Source: Holdemanella porci (lineage in GTDB: Bacteria > Bacillota_I > Bacilli_A > Erysipelotrichales > Erysipelotrichaceae). From it: a DNA stretch of 40,114 nucleotides. Position 1 is the stretch's first letter; each line of letters starts with the position of its first letter. The translations under genes and the position numbers were made by a program. Below, piece after piece: positions 1-7,434 of this stretch. The notes under the pieces were generated by a model. It worked only from the letters and a program-made list of their open reading frames with translations. It was not told the DNA's origin and made no database searches. The stretch covers positions 1-40,114 of the forward strand of contig NZ_VUMR01000012.1 of the NCBI RefSeq assembly GCF_009696075.1, given 5' to 3'.

Positions 1-247
1 TTTTATATTTTGCAATAACCGTTTTCAAAACAGACTGAGCCATTTGCGATTTAAGACCAAATTTTTCTCTTAGAGTAGAATACAAAACCTTATTAAGTGA
101 AAACTGCTTTAAATCATGAGTTTGGAATACATAGTCTGAAACATAATTACAGGCATCCCGATAAACAGACATAGTTTCATCAAGCATAGCTTTATTTGTA
201 TCAGTGACGGCTATTTGAACTTTTGCTGTTATAGTTACCTGTTGCAT
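1..247 (-). CDS. tnpB: IS605 OrfB/TnpB-type protein, N-terminal part, cut by window edge
   Basis: Reading from the ATG at 247 gives about 82 residues with no stop, beginning MQQVTITAKVQIAVTD and continuing through YRDACNYVSDYVF and FGLKSQMAQSVLKTV. This pattern is typical of the helical N-terminus of IS605 OrfB/TnpB, the RNA-guided nuclease of IS200/IS605 elements. The RuvC-like catalytic part lies beyond the left edge, so activity cannot be judged. The gene is divergent from tnpA at 326, with a 78-base gap holding an AGGAG-like ribosome site for this gene. The family call rests on resemblance and on its tnpA neighbour. Confidence 0.75.
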   Translation of the reverse strand, partial: MQQVTITAKVQIAVTDTNKAMLDETMSVYRDACNYVSDYVFQTHDLKQFSLNKVLYSTLREKFGLKSQMAQSVLKTVIAKYK

Positions 248-325
248 AGATGTACTCCTTTCTGTTTCACTAAAAATATTATATAATAGTAGTTAGTGAA
301 ATTCAATCATTATCTGAGGTAACTC

Positions 326-730
326 ATGGACAATAGATATAATCGTCATAACAGACAAAAATACAGCCTAAAAGTACATATAGTTCTTGTAACTAAATAT
401 CGTAAGCAACTACTAAAAGGTTCTATTGCTGACGATGTTAAGCAAAAGATTTTTGATATAGCCAATATTCATGGCTACGAGATAATTGCTATGGAGACAG
501 ACAAAGACCACATACATTTCTTAATAAGTTATGATACGACTGATAGGGTTTGTGACATTGTTAAGATTGTAAAACAAGAAACAACATATTACCTATGGCA
601 AAAGTATGGTTCGTTTCTGTCTAAACAATATTGGAAGAAAAGGATATTTTGGTCAGACGGATACTTTGCATGCAGTTTTGGAGAAGTATCGTCAGCAACT
701 ATACAAAAGTATATTGAGAGTCAGGGTTAA
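326..730 (+). CDS. tnpA: IS200/IS605-family transposase TnpA (Y1 HUH)
   Basis: A 134-residue single-strand DNA transposase of the Y1 HUH type. The HUH pair is His62-Ile-His64 in DHIHFLI, and the likely nucleophile is Tyr129 in IQKYIES. Length matches the family (about 130-150). It cuts and joins single-stranded transposon ends by recognising subterminal hairpins; such a hairpin lies 25 bases after the stop (755-776). It is divergent from the tnpB fragment, the IS605-type arrangement. A TATAAT at 282-287 could serve as its -10. The reading frame is intact, so the protein may be functional. Confidence 0.93.
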   Translation: MDNRYNRHNRQKYSLKVHIVLVTKYRKQLLKGSIADDVKQKIFDIANIHGYEIIAMETDKDHIHFLISYDTTDRVCDIVKIVKQETTYYLWQKYGSFLSKQYWKKRIFWSDGYFACSFGEVSSATIQKYIESQG

Positions 731-754
731 TGGCTAAAGGTTCACAAGGCTCCT

Positions 755-776
755 CCCACCACCTAAAGGTAGTGGG
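755..776. repeat. Subterminal hairpin at the tnpA-side end of the IS200/IS605 element
   Basis: CCCAC-C-ACC and GGT-A-GTGGG form a hairpin with an internal C/A mismatch and a TAAA loop. An imperfect hairpin just outside tnpA is the expected TnpA binding site. The element probably ends within the next ten bases (near 780-786), after which sequence readable as a histidine kinase fragment begins. The exact boundary cannot be fixed without an empty site. Confidence 0.7.
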
Positions 777-781
777 TTTCC

Positions 782-1866
782 GCCTATGGCAAACGAAAGG
801 ATTTAATTTATGAATCCTATGTTGAAAAGTTAGAGCGTACCAATCTAATACAAGCCATGAATGTAAAGAAAAAATATTGACTTCACTCGACTATTTGTTG
901 TATTTGATAAATGATATTCTAGATATGAATAAAGTAGAATCCGGTACACTTGTTTTAGAAAACAAACCATTCAACCTAATTGATATTATAAATAAAATTA
1001 TTGCGATTGTTGAAACAAACTGTGAACAACACAACATTCAATTCTTTGGCGGTAAAGATATGAGCAAGATCATCCATCGCAATTTTGTGGGTAGTGGTGA
1101 ATATTTAAACCGCCTATTGATGAATATCGCAAGCAACGCCATTAAATACAACCGTGAAGGTGGTTCTGTTACATTATATTGCACCGAATTATCGAGTGAT
1201 GATACACATGCCCTATATGAATTTGTATGCAAAGATACAGGTCTTGGCATGAGTGAAGAATTCCAAAAACACGCCTTTGAACCATTTACCTGCGAAGGTA
1301 AACCAACCACAACCGGATATAATGGTACAGGATTAGGTTTATCCATTGTCAAAGACATTGTAGAAATGATGCATGGTACGATTCAAATGGAAAGTAAAGA
1401 AAATGTGGGTACAACCTTTAGGATACTTCTTCCTTTACAGATAGATCCAAACCCACAAATCATAAAACCCATTCAAACTAAGCCATTAAATCTTACAAAT
1501 AAAAAAGCACTCCTTGTTGAAGACAATGATATCAACCTAGAAATCGCAACCATTCTGTTGCAAGATCTAGGGCTTGATGTATCGACTGCTCGAAATGGAC
1601 AAGAAGCCATTGATCAATTCAAAAAATCTAAACTTTACACTTTTGATTATATTTTTATGGATATTATGATGCCAGTTAAAGATGGATTAGAAGCAACAAA
1701 AGAAATACGTGCCTTACCAAGAAGTGATGCGAAAAGCGTACATATTCTTGCGATGAGTGCCAATGCATTTGAAAGTGATATTCAAGAATGCCTAAAAGCA
1801 GGTATGGATGGACATATCGCAAAACCAATCACTATGGAATTATTAAAAGAAAAATTAGCGAAATGA
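782..1866 (+). pseudogene. Hybrid histidine kinase / response regulator, truncated and lacking the H-box
   Basis: From the TTG at 877 a 329-residue frame encodes a HATPase domain (LMNIASNAIKYN, CKDTGLGM, GTGLGLSI) followed by a receiver domain (KALLVEDND, phospho-acceptor Asp in FMDIMMP, Lys in HIAKP). The sequence just before it, CKEKILTSLDYLLYLINDIL, is the end of a dimerisation helix, but no SHE/DIRTP histidine box precedes it. Upstream, in another frame from about 782, a stretch ending YESYVEKLERTNLIQAM resembles the coiled linker that normally leads into the H-box. The simplest reading is that an internal deletion removed the H-box and shifted frame, and that IS200/IS605 insertion removed the 5' part. 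No good ribosome site precedes 877. A separate short HATPase-REC protein is possible but less likely. Confidence 0.75.
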
Positions 1867-1889
1867 AAAGGGTGAGATATCACCCTTTT
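1866..1889. terminator. Bidirectional hairpin terminator between kinase remnant and crp-like gene
   Basis: A perfect 10-bp stem (AAAAGGGTGA / TCACCCTTTT) with a GATA loop begins at the kinase stop codon and overlaps the stop of the convergent gene at 1888. Arms ending in four A and four T let it act in either direction. Confidence 0.75.
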
Positions 1890-2532
1890 AGTCTGCATAT
1901 GGCTTTAAATAATCTGCATTCAAAATTAAAATCTTATTATCGACTATACGAATGACATTCTCTTCTCTTAATCCACGCAAAATACGGTTGACGCTGTTTC
2001 TGGTAGAAATACCACAGAATCCTGCAATATCATCATTTGTGACCTGCATATCAATCAATATACCTTCCTTGATTTCTTTTCCAAACAAAGAAATCAAATT
2101 ATAAAGAAAGGCATAGATAGCGCCACTCTTTCCATTCATTGTCATACATTTTTGGCGATACAGAGCTCTTTGTAGATTTTCACGATAATATGCCTCAACA
2201 TATTCTTTTAATTTTTCATCTTGCTTTACAGCCCTTGAGAAATCTTCTCGACCTACCAAAAAAAAAGATGCCTCTTCACTTTCAACACGAATTCTTATAC
2301 GATACGCAACATCTTCACGAAGTGTGTCGCTCATTAACGAAAGAAGATTGGGTCCTTTGGCGTAAGTTATATTATATTCACGTCCATCCTCTAAAATGGA
2401 ACTCACCTTTACGACACCTTCCTTTAAGAAAATCATCTTTTCTAAACCGCACATTATAATATCATGGTTCTTTTTTGAAACAATTGGGACTTCCATCTTT
2501 TCTAGATATTTAAGCACATAGTCACAATTCAT
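1888..2532 (-). CDS. Crp/Fnr-family transcriptional regulator, paralogue 1
   Basis: A 214-residue regulator with an N-terminal cyclic-nucleotide-binding-like beta barrel (FLKEGVVKVSSILEDGREYN, about residues 45-65), a dimerisation helix, and a C-terminal winged helix (NDDIAGFCGISTR, then SVNRILRGLREE). The start is the ATG at 2532, preceded by GAGGTG seven bases upstream; a longer reading to 2559 has no such site and does not align with the paralogue at 2895-3554. I see neither a four-cysteine Fnr cluster nor the cAMP-binding signature, so the ligand is unknown. The sensor halves of the two paralogues differ while the DNA-binding halves are nearly the same. Confidence 0.9.
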   Translation of the reverse strand: MNCDYVLKYLEKMEVPIVSKKNHDIIMCGLEKMIFLKEGVVKVSSILEDGREYNITYAKGPNLLSLMSDTLREDVAYRIRIRVESEEASFFLVGREDFSRAVKQDEKLKEYVEAYYRENLQRALYRQKCMTMNGKSGAIYAFLYNLISLFGKEIKEGILIDMQVTNDDIAGFCGISTRNSVNRILRGLREENVIRIVDNKILILNADYLKPYAD

Positions 2533-2562
2533 CTTCGTCACCTCTATTATTATTTCCATTTT

Positions 2563-2591
2563 ATCATACTTCAGTAGATTCTTGTTAGCAA
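2563..2591 (-). promoter_or_regulatory. Promoter of crp-like gene 1
   Basis: On the minus strand TTGCTA (2591-2586) and TATGAT (2568-2563) are 17 bases apart, about 30 bases ahead of the chosen start at 2532. A TTGTTA half-site on the plus strand (2582-2587) overlaps the -35, which would suit control by a Crp/Fnr protein. Confidence 0.6.
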
Positions 2592-2639
2592 TTGATATTT
2601 ATTATATTACCAATCATGGATAATTGTTTTTGTATAATA

Positions 2640-2758
2640 CACAACAAGATGATATACTTATCTTTGCTGGATAGCGTGTCCATAAAGTAATTTGCATATC
2701 CAGTTTCCTATGAATAGAGCTGAATTATTTGCCACATCATCTAGTTCAGCTTTTTTTT
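2640..2758 (+). ncRNA. Candidate small structured RNA between the two crp-like genes
   Basis: TATAAT at 2633-2638 is followed by two hairpins: CTGGATA (2667-2673) with TATCCAG (2697-2703), then AGCTGAA (2718-2724) with TTCAGCT (2745-2751), the second running straight into eight T. This is the architecture of a short RNA of about 115 bases with an intrinsic terminator. No coding frame with a ribosome site occupies it and no known riboswitch class was recognised. The -35 region is poor. TTGTATAATACACAA (2630-2644), an imperfect dyad over the -10, could be an operator. Confidence 0.5.
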
Positions 2759-2835
2759 CATTTCAAAATTCATGATATAGTAAACAAAACTGGTTGTAAC
2801 CAACTCATGATAGTCTTTCTTGTTATGGCAGTTTT

Positions 2836-2872
2836 AAGAGTCGACATCCCACATTTTAAGTCGGCTCTTTTT
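2836..2872 (+). terminator. Second plus-strand terminator-like hairpin in the 2560-2894 gap
   Basis: AAGAGTCGAC (2836-2845) pairs with GTCGGCTCTT (2860-2869), with one G-U pair, followed by more T. Ahead of it lie a small palindrome TGGTTGTAACCA (2791-2802) and a direct repeat TCATGATA (2770-2777, 2805-2812) on either side of that palindrome. What transcript it ends is unclear: readthrough from the candidate RNA, or a second short RNA. Confidence 0.5.
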
Positions 2873-2894
2873 ATGTTGCATGAAAAAAGGCGGA

Positions 2895-3554
2895 TTATGC
2901 ATCCACCTTAACATCTACAAATTGTTTTAAATACTCGACGTCCAAGACCATAATTTTATTATACAATGTGCGAATAACATGTTCTTCTCTTAAGCCGCGC
3001 AAAATACGATTCACGCTATGTCTTGTAGAAATTCCACAGAAACCCGCAATATCATCGTTTGTGATCTTTAGGTCGATCAAAATTCCATCACGCGCTTCTT
3101 TTCCAAACATTGTAACCAAATAGTATATAAAAGCACATACAGCACCATTCTTACCATTCATCGTCATTAATTCTTGTCTTGAAATTGTTTCCGATAATTT
3201 CTTACGATAATACGTATTCACGTATTCCACCAATTCAGAATGTTCATTTAATAATTGATTAAATAATTCTTTAGAAACACAATAAAAACTAGCTTCATCA
3301 CTCTCAACACGAATCATCAATGAAGAAAATTTACAATCAACAACTGCATCTTTAAACATAGATAAAATATCAAAGCCTTTTAAATACGTAATATTAAATT
3401 CACGTCCATCACGCATTAAAACACTGACCTTCACAACACCTTCTTTTAAAACATATACATTCTCATCTTCCATCTTTAAAAATGTATGTCTTCTTTTACG
3501 AATAACAGGCACTTCGTGCTCTGAAAAAAAGTCTAAAAATAATTCACACCCCAT
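2895..3554 (-). CDS. Crp/Fnr-family transcriptional regulator, paralogue 2
   Basis: A 219-residue paralogue of the protein at 1888-2532, in the same orientation. The effector barrel contains VYVLKEGVVKVSVLMRDG, and the C-terminal half contains LMTMNGKNGAV, TNDDIAGFCGISTRHS and NRILRGLREEHVIR. From the dimer helix onward the two proteins are far more alike than in the first 100 residues, pointing to different inputs but the same DNA target. ATG at 3554 follows GGATGA, and TATAAT (3590-3585) lies upstream. The ligand is unknown; no Fe-S cysteine set is seen. The two genes probably arose by tandem duplication. Confidence 0.9.
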   Translation of the reverse strand: MGCELFLDFFSEHEVPVIRKRRHTFLKMEDENVYVLKEGVVKVSVLMRDGREFNITYLKGFDILSMFKDAVVDCKFSSLMIRVESDEASFYCVSKELFNQLLNEHSELVEYVNTYYRKKLSETISRQELMTMNGKNGAVCAFIYYLVTMFGKEARDGILIDLKITNDDIAGFCGISTRHSVNRILRGLREEHVIRTLYNKIMVLDVEYLKQFVDVKVDA

Positions 3555-3584
3555 AATTTAAATCATCCTTTTTCAATATCGTTT

Positions 3585-3619
3585 ATTATAACACACTCCT
3601 TCTTGTGATACGTTAACAA
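3585..3619 (-). promoter_or_regulatory. Promoter -10 and Crp/Fnr-like dyad ahead of crp-like gene 2
   Basis: TATAAT on the minus strand (3590-3585) lies 31 bases ahead of the start. Where a -35 would fall there is instead an imperfect dyad, TTGTGATACGTTAACAA on the plus strand (3603-3619; TTGTGA / TTAACAA arms). A palindrome replacing the -35 fits an activator-dependent or autoregulated promoter. That the neighbouring Crp/Fnr proteins bind it is inference. Confidence 0.45.
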
Positions 3620-3632
3620 ATCACACAGTGAG

Positions 3633-3660
3633 AAAAAAGAATAGACCTAAGCCTATTCTT
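3633..3660 (-). terminator. Terminator of the mnmA-recD2 operon
   Basis: On the minus strand AAGAATAG and CTATTCTT form an 8-bp stem followed by a T run (plus-strand A run at 3633-3638). It overlaps the stop codon of the DUF1653 remnant at 3653. Confidence 0.75.
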
Positions 3661-3808
3661 CTATGAGTTCAAATCGATATTCCTGCTTCACATCCGGATA
3701 CTTGTCATGATCTACTTTTGACACAAACATTTCATATGGACGAACAAAATATTTATAATCCCCATATAATGCTTGATAAACCACAATCTTCTCTTCCCTG
3801 AATGCGTT
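3653..3808 (-). pseudogene. DUF1653 protein remnant (C-terminal half)
   Basis: Just after the recD2 stop, and in the same frame beyond two stops (TAG, then TGA), an open stretch of 51 codons reads [20 protein letters not shown], then [15 protein letters not shown] and ends EYRFELIEE. This is the conserved C-terminal half of DUF1653 (family pattern VVYQALYG, then VRPxEMF, then RFxxI). The N-terminal half, normally with a YRHFKG-type motif, is absent and there is no ATG. A GTG at the second Val could in principle start a 43-residue product. It is most likely a truncated gene at the operon end. Confidence 0.65.
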
Positions 3809-3817
3809 TCAGAATGT

Positions 3818-5917
3818 CTATTTGCTAATACTTTCATAAATTCTTTCCTGCAACGTTGTTTGACGAATACGCTTTAATTTTAAGCGTACCTGCGTTTCAA
3901 ATAAGCTCCTATTGCCAATAATAAAAAGCTGTTTTTTAGCACGCGATATCGCCGTATATAAAAGACGCTTTTCTAACATGTTTTTCGCATTCACATCCAC
4001 AATACAGAATACCGTCTGATATTCATTACCTTGGGATTTATGAACACTGATACACCATGCGTGTTTTAAGTAATATAGAAAGTCTGTTGAAAAATCAACA
4101 ATCGCATTTGTGAAATCCACGGAAATCACATTCTGTTTTGAATCAATGTTAACAATCGTACCAATATCCCCATTGTAAACATCTTCATCCGGTAAATTCT
4201 TCAACAACATGACCTTATCGTTTTCACGAAAGATTGTTGTTCCTACCTTCATCTGATTCTTTTGCGGACTTTTTGGATTGAACAACACCTGCATCTGACG
4301 ATTGATCTCATCAATGCCAGCAGCCCCTTTATACATTGGTGCCAAGATCTGCATGGAATCTAGATCCATATCTTTGACATAATCAATTAGGGCATCCATA
4401 ATTTTTGGCGTTGTTCTTTCAATAAACTCAACACCATCCTCATAATGACACGTAGTTTCTTCACGAATTTCTTTTGCCAAAGTCACGATTCCAGAACCAC
4501 TTGACTGTCTAAAAATCTTCTTTAGATGGACCGTATCAATCACATCCGATTTAATTAGATCTTCTAATACCTTTCCAGGACCCACACTCTCTAACTGATT
4601 TTCATCACCAATTAAAAGAATGCGACAACGCTGTGGAAGTGCCTTTAATAATTGGGCAAATAAGTGTGTGTCCACCATACTAAACTCATCCACAATAATA
4701 AAGTCGACATCTAATGGATCCTCCTCATTTTTGCCGAAGGAATTATCTTCTAAGTTCCACTGCAGCAAGGAATGAATGGTTCTTGAATCACAATTTGAAA
4801 GTTGTGCAAGTCGCTTTGAAGCTCTTCCTGTCGGTGCACAAAGCTGAATCTTACTATCTGGATATACATCCTTACAAATTTCCAAGATTCCCTTTACCGT
4901 CGTTGTCTTACCAGTACCAGGACCACCCGTTAAAATCATAAACGAACGATCGAAGAACAATTGAATCGCATCCTTTTGTTCCTGATCATATGTAATAGCT
5001 AAACTAAACTCCACTTGTTTGATTTTTGATTCAACATCCACACTTTCCACTTCAAATAAATGATTTTTCAACTCTTTGGCAATCGTGACCTCATCTTCAT
5101 GTAAAGTAAAAGGATAGATTCGAGTATTTTCAACATACAAATATTGAAGTGAAACCAAACGATCAATACTTTCCTGAATCAAGGATTCATTTACACCACG
5201 TACATTTTGAAAGATTGTCGCAAATGTAATATATGTATTTCCAGTCGCCATGGATAGTTGTCTAGCCAATTCATAGATATAGGCATCTAATCTTCTTGGA
5301 TCCTCATTGGATAAGCCTATGGCACTTGCCATCTTACAAGCGGTTTTATATCCAAAACCATACACTTCATAATAAGGTTTGAAACAATCCTGTTCAATCA
5401 CATCCAACACATTATCATATGAGTCCAACAACATCTGAATCTGTCTTGGACTCAAGCCATACTTTAATAGCTTTGCATATGTCTCATTAAATCCTGTAAA
5501 TTCTTGAATACCCTTTTGAATAATCAATATCTTTTTGGCAGTCAAATTGGGCACTTCATGTAAAAGTTCTGGATTATTATGAATCTTCTCTAAACAATTC
5601 TCGCCAAGAGTCTCATAAATACTTTCGGCTGTTTTTTTACCAATCGTAGGAAAATTCTCACCACAAAGAAAATGAATGATCGCATCCGAATTGTCTGGCA
5701 ATTTCTTTTTGGCCAAATCCACACGAAACTGCTCCCCATACTTAGGGTGTTTTACATATTCCCCCTGCAAAACATATTCTTGATCTTCGATTGGATCTTC
5801 AATTCTTCCAGCCGCTGTAAAATTATGATACGTCTTTAATTCTGAAAAACCAGCAACGACATAATGATTGGCTTTATTTTCAAAAATGATATATTCAAGC
5901 CTAGCCTCGATGTCCAT
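3818..5917 (-). CDS. recD2: RecD2-type ATP-dependent 5'-3' DNA helicase
   Basis: A 699-residue superfamily 1B helicase. The N-terminal OB-like region (about 1-70) and helix-hairpin-helix region (about 85-200) mark the RecD2 branch found in bacteria without RecBC partners. Walker A is GGPGTGKT (331-338), Walker B ends in Asp410-Glu411 (IIVDEFSMVD), and late motifs include ISVHKSQGNEYQ and LLYTAISRAK. Length is at the short end for RecD2 (usually 720-830), but all core motifs are present. The ATG at 5917 lies inside the end of mnmA (17-base overlap), so the two genes are co-transcribed. The role is in DNA repair and replication-fork maintenance. Confidence 0.93.
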   Translation of the reverse strand: MDIEARLEYIIFENKANHYVVAGFSELKTYHNFTAAGRIEDPIEDQEYVLQGEYVKHPKYGEQFRVDLAKKKLPDNSDAIIHFLCGENFPTIGKKTAESIYETLGENCLEKIHNNPELLHEVPNLTAKKILIIQKGIQEFTGFNETYAKLLKYGLSPRQIQMLLDSYDNVLDVIEQDCFKPYYEVYGFGYKTACKMASAIGLSNEDPRRLDAYIYELARQLSMATGNTYITFATIFQNVRGVNESLIQESIDRLVSLQYLYVENTRIYPFTLHEDEVTIAKELKNHLFEVESVDVESKIKQVEFSLAITYDQEQKDAIQLFFDRSFMILTGGPGTGKTTTVKGILEICKDVYPDSKIQLCAPTGRASKRLAQLSNCDSRTIHSLLQWNLEDNSFGKNEEDPLDVDFIIVDEFSMVDTHLFAQLLKALPQRCRILLIGDENQLESVGPGKVLEDLIKSDVIDTVHLKKIFRQSSGSGIVTLAKEIREETTCHYEDGVEFIERTTPKIMDALIDYVKDMDLDSMQILAPMYKGAAGIDEINRQMQVLFNPKSPQKNQMKVGTTIFRENDKVMLLKNLPDEDVYNGDIGTIVNIDSKQNVISVDFTNAIVDFSTDFLYYLKHAWCISVHKSQGNEYQTVFCIVDVNAKNMLEKRLLYTAISRAKKQLFIIGNRSLFETQVRLKLKRIRQTTLQERIYESISK

Positions 5918-7061
5918 TGGCTGTCTCCATAATCAATTGATTTAAATTCTTGCCATCCTTGAAAACTTCTTCAATGACACCCCCACCAATGCACTTGTCG
6001 CCATCATAAAATACAGCTTCCTGTCCTTCTGTAACAGACGCAATTGTTTGTGGATATTTTACTAACACACTTGTATCATCCAATCTTTCGATTTCGATAT
6101 CTTGATCCTTTTGACGATATCTAAATTTACAAGTACACTTTGTTGGAATCTCATCCAAGCTTGGCAAGATCCAGTTGATTCCTTTTACAACACACGAATC
6201 TGAATACAATAAATCTCTTTGGTCTGTACGACATACATAAAGAATGTTCTTCACAACATCTTTTCCAACCACAAACCAAGGACCCTTTTCATGATCTATA
6301 TTTAAACCTTTTCTTTGTCCAATCGTGTAATATAAAACGCCCACATGACGTGCAATGACTTTACCTGTATTCACATCTACAATGTCACCATCTTTACTAG
6401 GAAGATAGTTCGATAGGAATTGTCTGAAGTTTCTTTCTCCAATGAAACAAATACCCGTACTATCTTTCTTTGTCGCAACCGATTCTAAGTTTAATTCAGA
6501 AGCAATCCGACGAATTTCTGGTTTTTCTAAATTTGCCAAAGGGAAAATCGTTTTAGCCACCTTACTCTTTTCAACCTGACACAAGAAATATGTCTGGTCT
6601 TTATTCTGGTCTTTAGCACGTGTTAAATATGTAAAGCCATTCTCTTCCTTATTGTTTGAAGCATAATGCCCTGTAGCCACCTTATCAAAACCTTGTTTCA
6701 TAGCATATTCAAAAAATGAATCAAACTTAATATATTTATTACATAAAATATCTGGATTTGGCGTACGCCCCTTTCCATATTCACTTAAAAACGTTTTAAA
6801 TACGTTATCCCAATATTCTTCAATAAAATCAACACGCTGTAAAGGCAAATCCAAATGATTGGCAACCGCTAACGCATCTAAATAATCCTGTTCCTGAGGA
6901 CAAGTATCATCTTTGATTGTAGGATTTCCTGCAATATCATTATTCGCAAAACTATCCCAGTTACGCATAAAACAACAAGTCACATCATACCCTTGTTTCT
7001 TTAATAAATAAGCTGCAACAGCAGAATCTACACCGCCACTTAATCCAACTAATACTTTCAT
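5901..7061 (-). CDS. mnmA: tRNA-specific 2-thiouridylase MnmA
   Basis: A 386-residue enzyme that thiolates U34 of tRNA-Glu, -Gln and -Lys, taking sulfur from a cysteine desulfurase. The PP-loop SGGVDS is at residues 8-13. The catalytic cysteines are Cys107 (DILCNKYIKF) and Cys205 (GICFIGERNF); the tRNA-binding stretch KDQTYFLCQV and the C-terminal barrel follow. The ATG at 7061 is preceded by GGAGG seven bases upstream, which decides it over the longer reading to 7082. A TATAAT (minus, 7090-7085) sits ahead of it, and the tRNA terminator lies upstream. The sulfur donor is probably the SufS encoded at 28654-29895 (inference). Confidence 0.96.
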   Translation of the reverse strand: MKVLVGLSGGVDSAVAAYLLKKQGYDVTCCFMRNWDSFANNDIAGNPTIKDDTCPQEQDYLDALAVANHLDLPLQRVDFIEEYWDNVFKTFLSEYGKGRTPNPDILCNKYIKFDSFFEYAMKQGFDKVATGHYASNNKEENGFTYLTRAKDQNKDQTYFLCQVEKSKVAKTIFPLANLEKPEIRRIASELNLESVATKKDSTGICFIGERNFRQFLSNYLPSKDGDIVDVNTGKVIARHVGVLYYTIGQRKGLNIDHEKGPWFVVGKDVVKNILYVCRTDQRDLLYSDSCVVKGINWILPSLDEIPTKCTCKFRYRQKDQDIEIERLDDTSVLVKYPQTIASVTEGQEAVFYDGDKCIGGGVIEEVFKDGKNLNQLIMETANGHRG

Positions 7062-7094
7062 ATGTAATCCTCCAACTATCAAAAATTATATCAT

Positions 7095-7125
7095 AAAAAA
7101 GGACCAAGCCCGAAAAACTTGATCC
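7095..7125 (-). terminator. Terminator after the tRNA-Leu pair
   Basis: On the minus strand GGATCAAG pairs with CTTGGTCC (with G-U), then six T. It lies between the second tRNA and mnmA. Confidence 0.75.
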
Positions 7126-7137
7126 AACAATTCAAAA

Positions 7138-7224
7138 TGGTGCCCAGGGCCGGACTCGAACCGGCACGGTATCGCTACCGGTGGATTTTGAGTCCACTGC
7201 GTCTACCAATTTCACCACCCGGGC
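7138..7224 (-). tRNA. tRNA-Leu (CAA), copy 2
   Basis: An 87-base class II tRNA with CCA encoded. The acceptor arm GCCCGGG pairs with CCTGGGC. The anticodon stem is GTGGA/TCCAC with loop CTCAAAA, giving anticodon CAA for UUG. There is a variable arm and the T-loop GTTCGAGTC. The sequence is identical to the copy at 7251-7337, 26 bases upstream in transcription. Confidence 0.95.
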
Positions 7225-7250
7225 AAAAAACAAATATTTAATTTTAAAAA

Positions 7251-7337
7251 TGGTGCCCAGGGCCGGACTCGAACCGGCACGGTATCGCTACCGGTGGATT
7301 TTGAGTCCACTGCGTCTACCAATTTCACCACCCGGGC
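7251..7337 (-). tRNA. tRNA-Leu (CAA), copy 1
   Basis: The first of two identical 87-base tRNA-Leu(CAA) genes, with encoded CCA, a long variable arm and anticodon loop CTCAAAA. It is transcribed from the promoter at 7349-7377 and probably processed from a two-tRNA precursor. Confidence 0.95.
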
Positions 7338-7348
7338 ATTGCTTGTCT

Positions 7349-7377
7349 ATTATACCAAAAGATAGAATGTCATGCAA
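7349..7377 (-). promoter_or_regulatory. Promoter of the tRNA-Leu pair
   Basis: On the minus strand TTGCAT (7377-7372) and a perfect TATAAT (7354-7349) are separated by 17 bases, ending 11 bases before the first tRNA. Confidence 0.75.
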
Positions 7378-7404
7378 GGATTTTTTTTAAAAAGCCACTA
7401 AGCC

Positions 7405-7434
7405 AAAAAATGCATCCTTCTTAAACAGATGCAT
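7405..7434 (-). terminator. Terminator overlapping the end of the glycosyltransferase gene
   Basis: On the minus strand ATGCATC and GATGCAT form a 7-bp stem followed by six T. The 5' arm includes the last codons of the gene ending at 7421. Confidence 0.8.

Noticed and set aside
1038-1358. 106-codon antisense frame within the kinase remnant
   Set aside because: Shadow of the HATPase coding frame; no ribosome site or family resemblance.
2807-2911. Hydrophobic 34-codon frame (MIVFLVMAVLRVDIPHF...) resembling a type I toxin peptide
   Set aside because: No ribosome site, it runs through a terminator hairpin, and it shows no match to Fst/TxpA-type toxins that I know.
1888-3554. Oxygen-sensing Fnr proteins with an Fe-S cluster
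   Set aside because: Neither paralogue has the N-terminal cysteine set, so only the broad Crp/Fnr family is claimed.
3809-3820. Programmed readthrough from recD2 into the DUF1653 segment
   Set aside because: Two in-frame stops (TAG and TGA) would have to be passed and no recoding signal is seen.
7062-7137. Riboswitch or T-box ahead of mnmA
   Set aside because: The space is filled by the tRNA terminator and a short promoter-leader; no conserved motif fits.
7181-7390. Plus-strand 69-codon frame
   Set aside because: It lies antisense to the two tRNA-Leu genes and is explained by their sequence.
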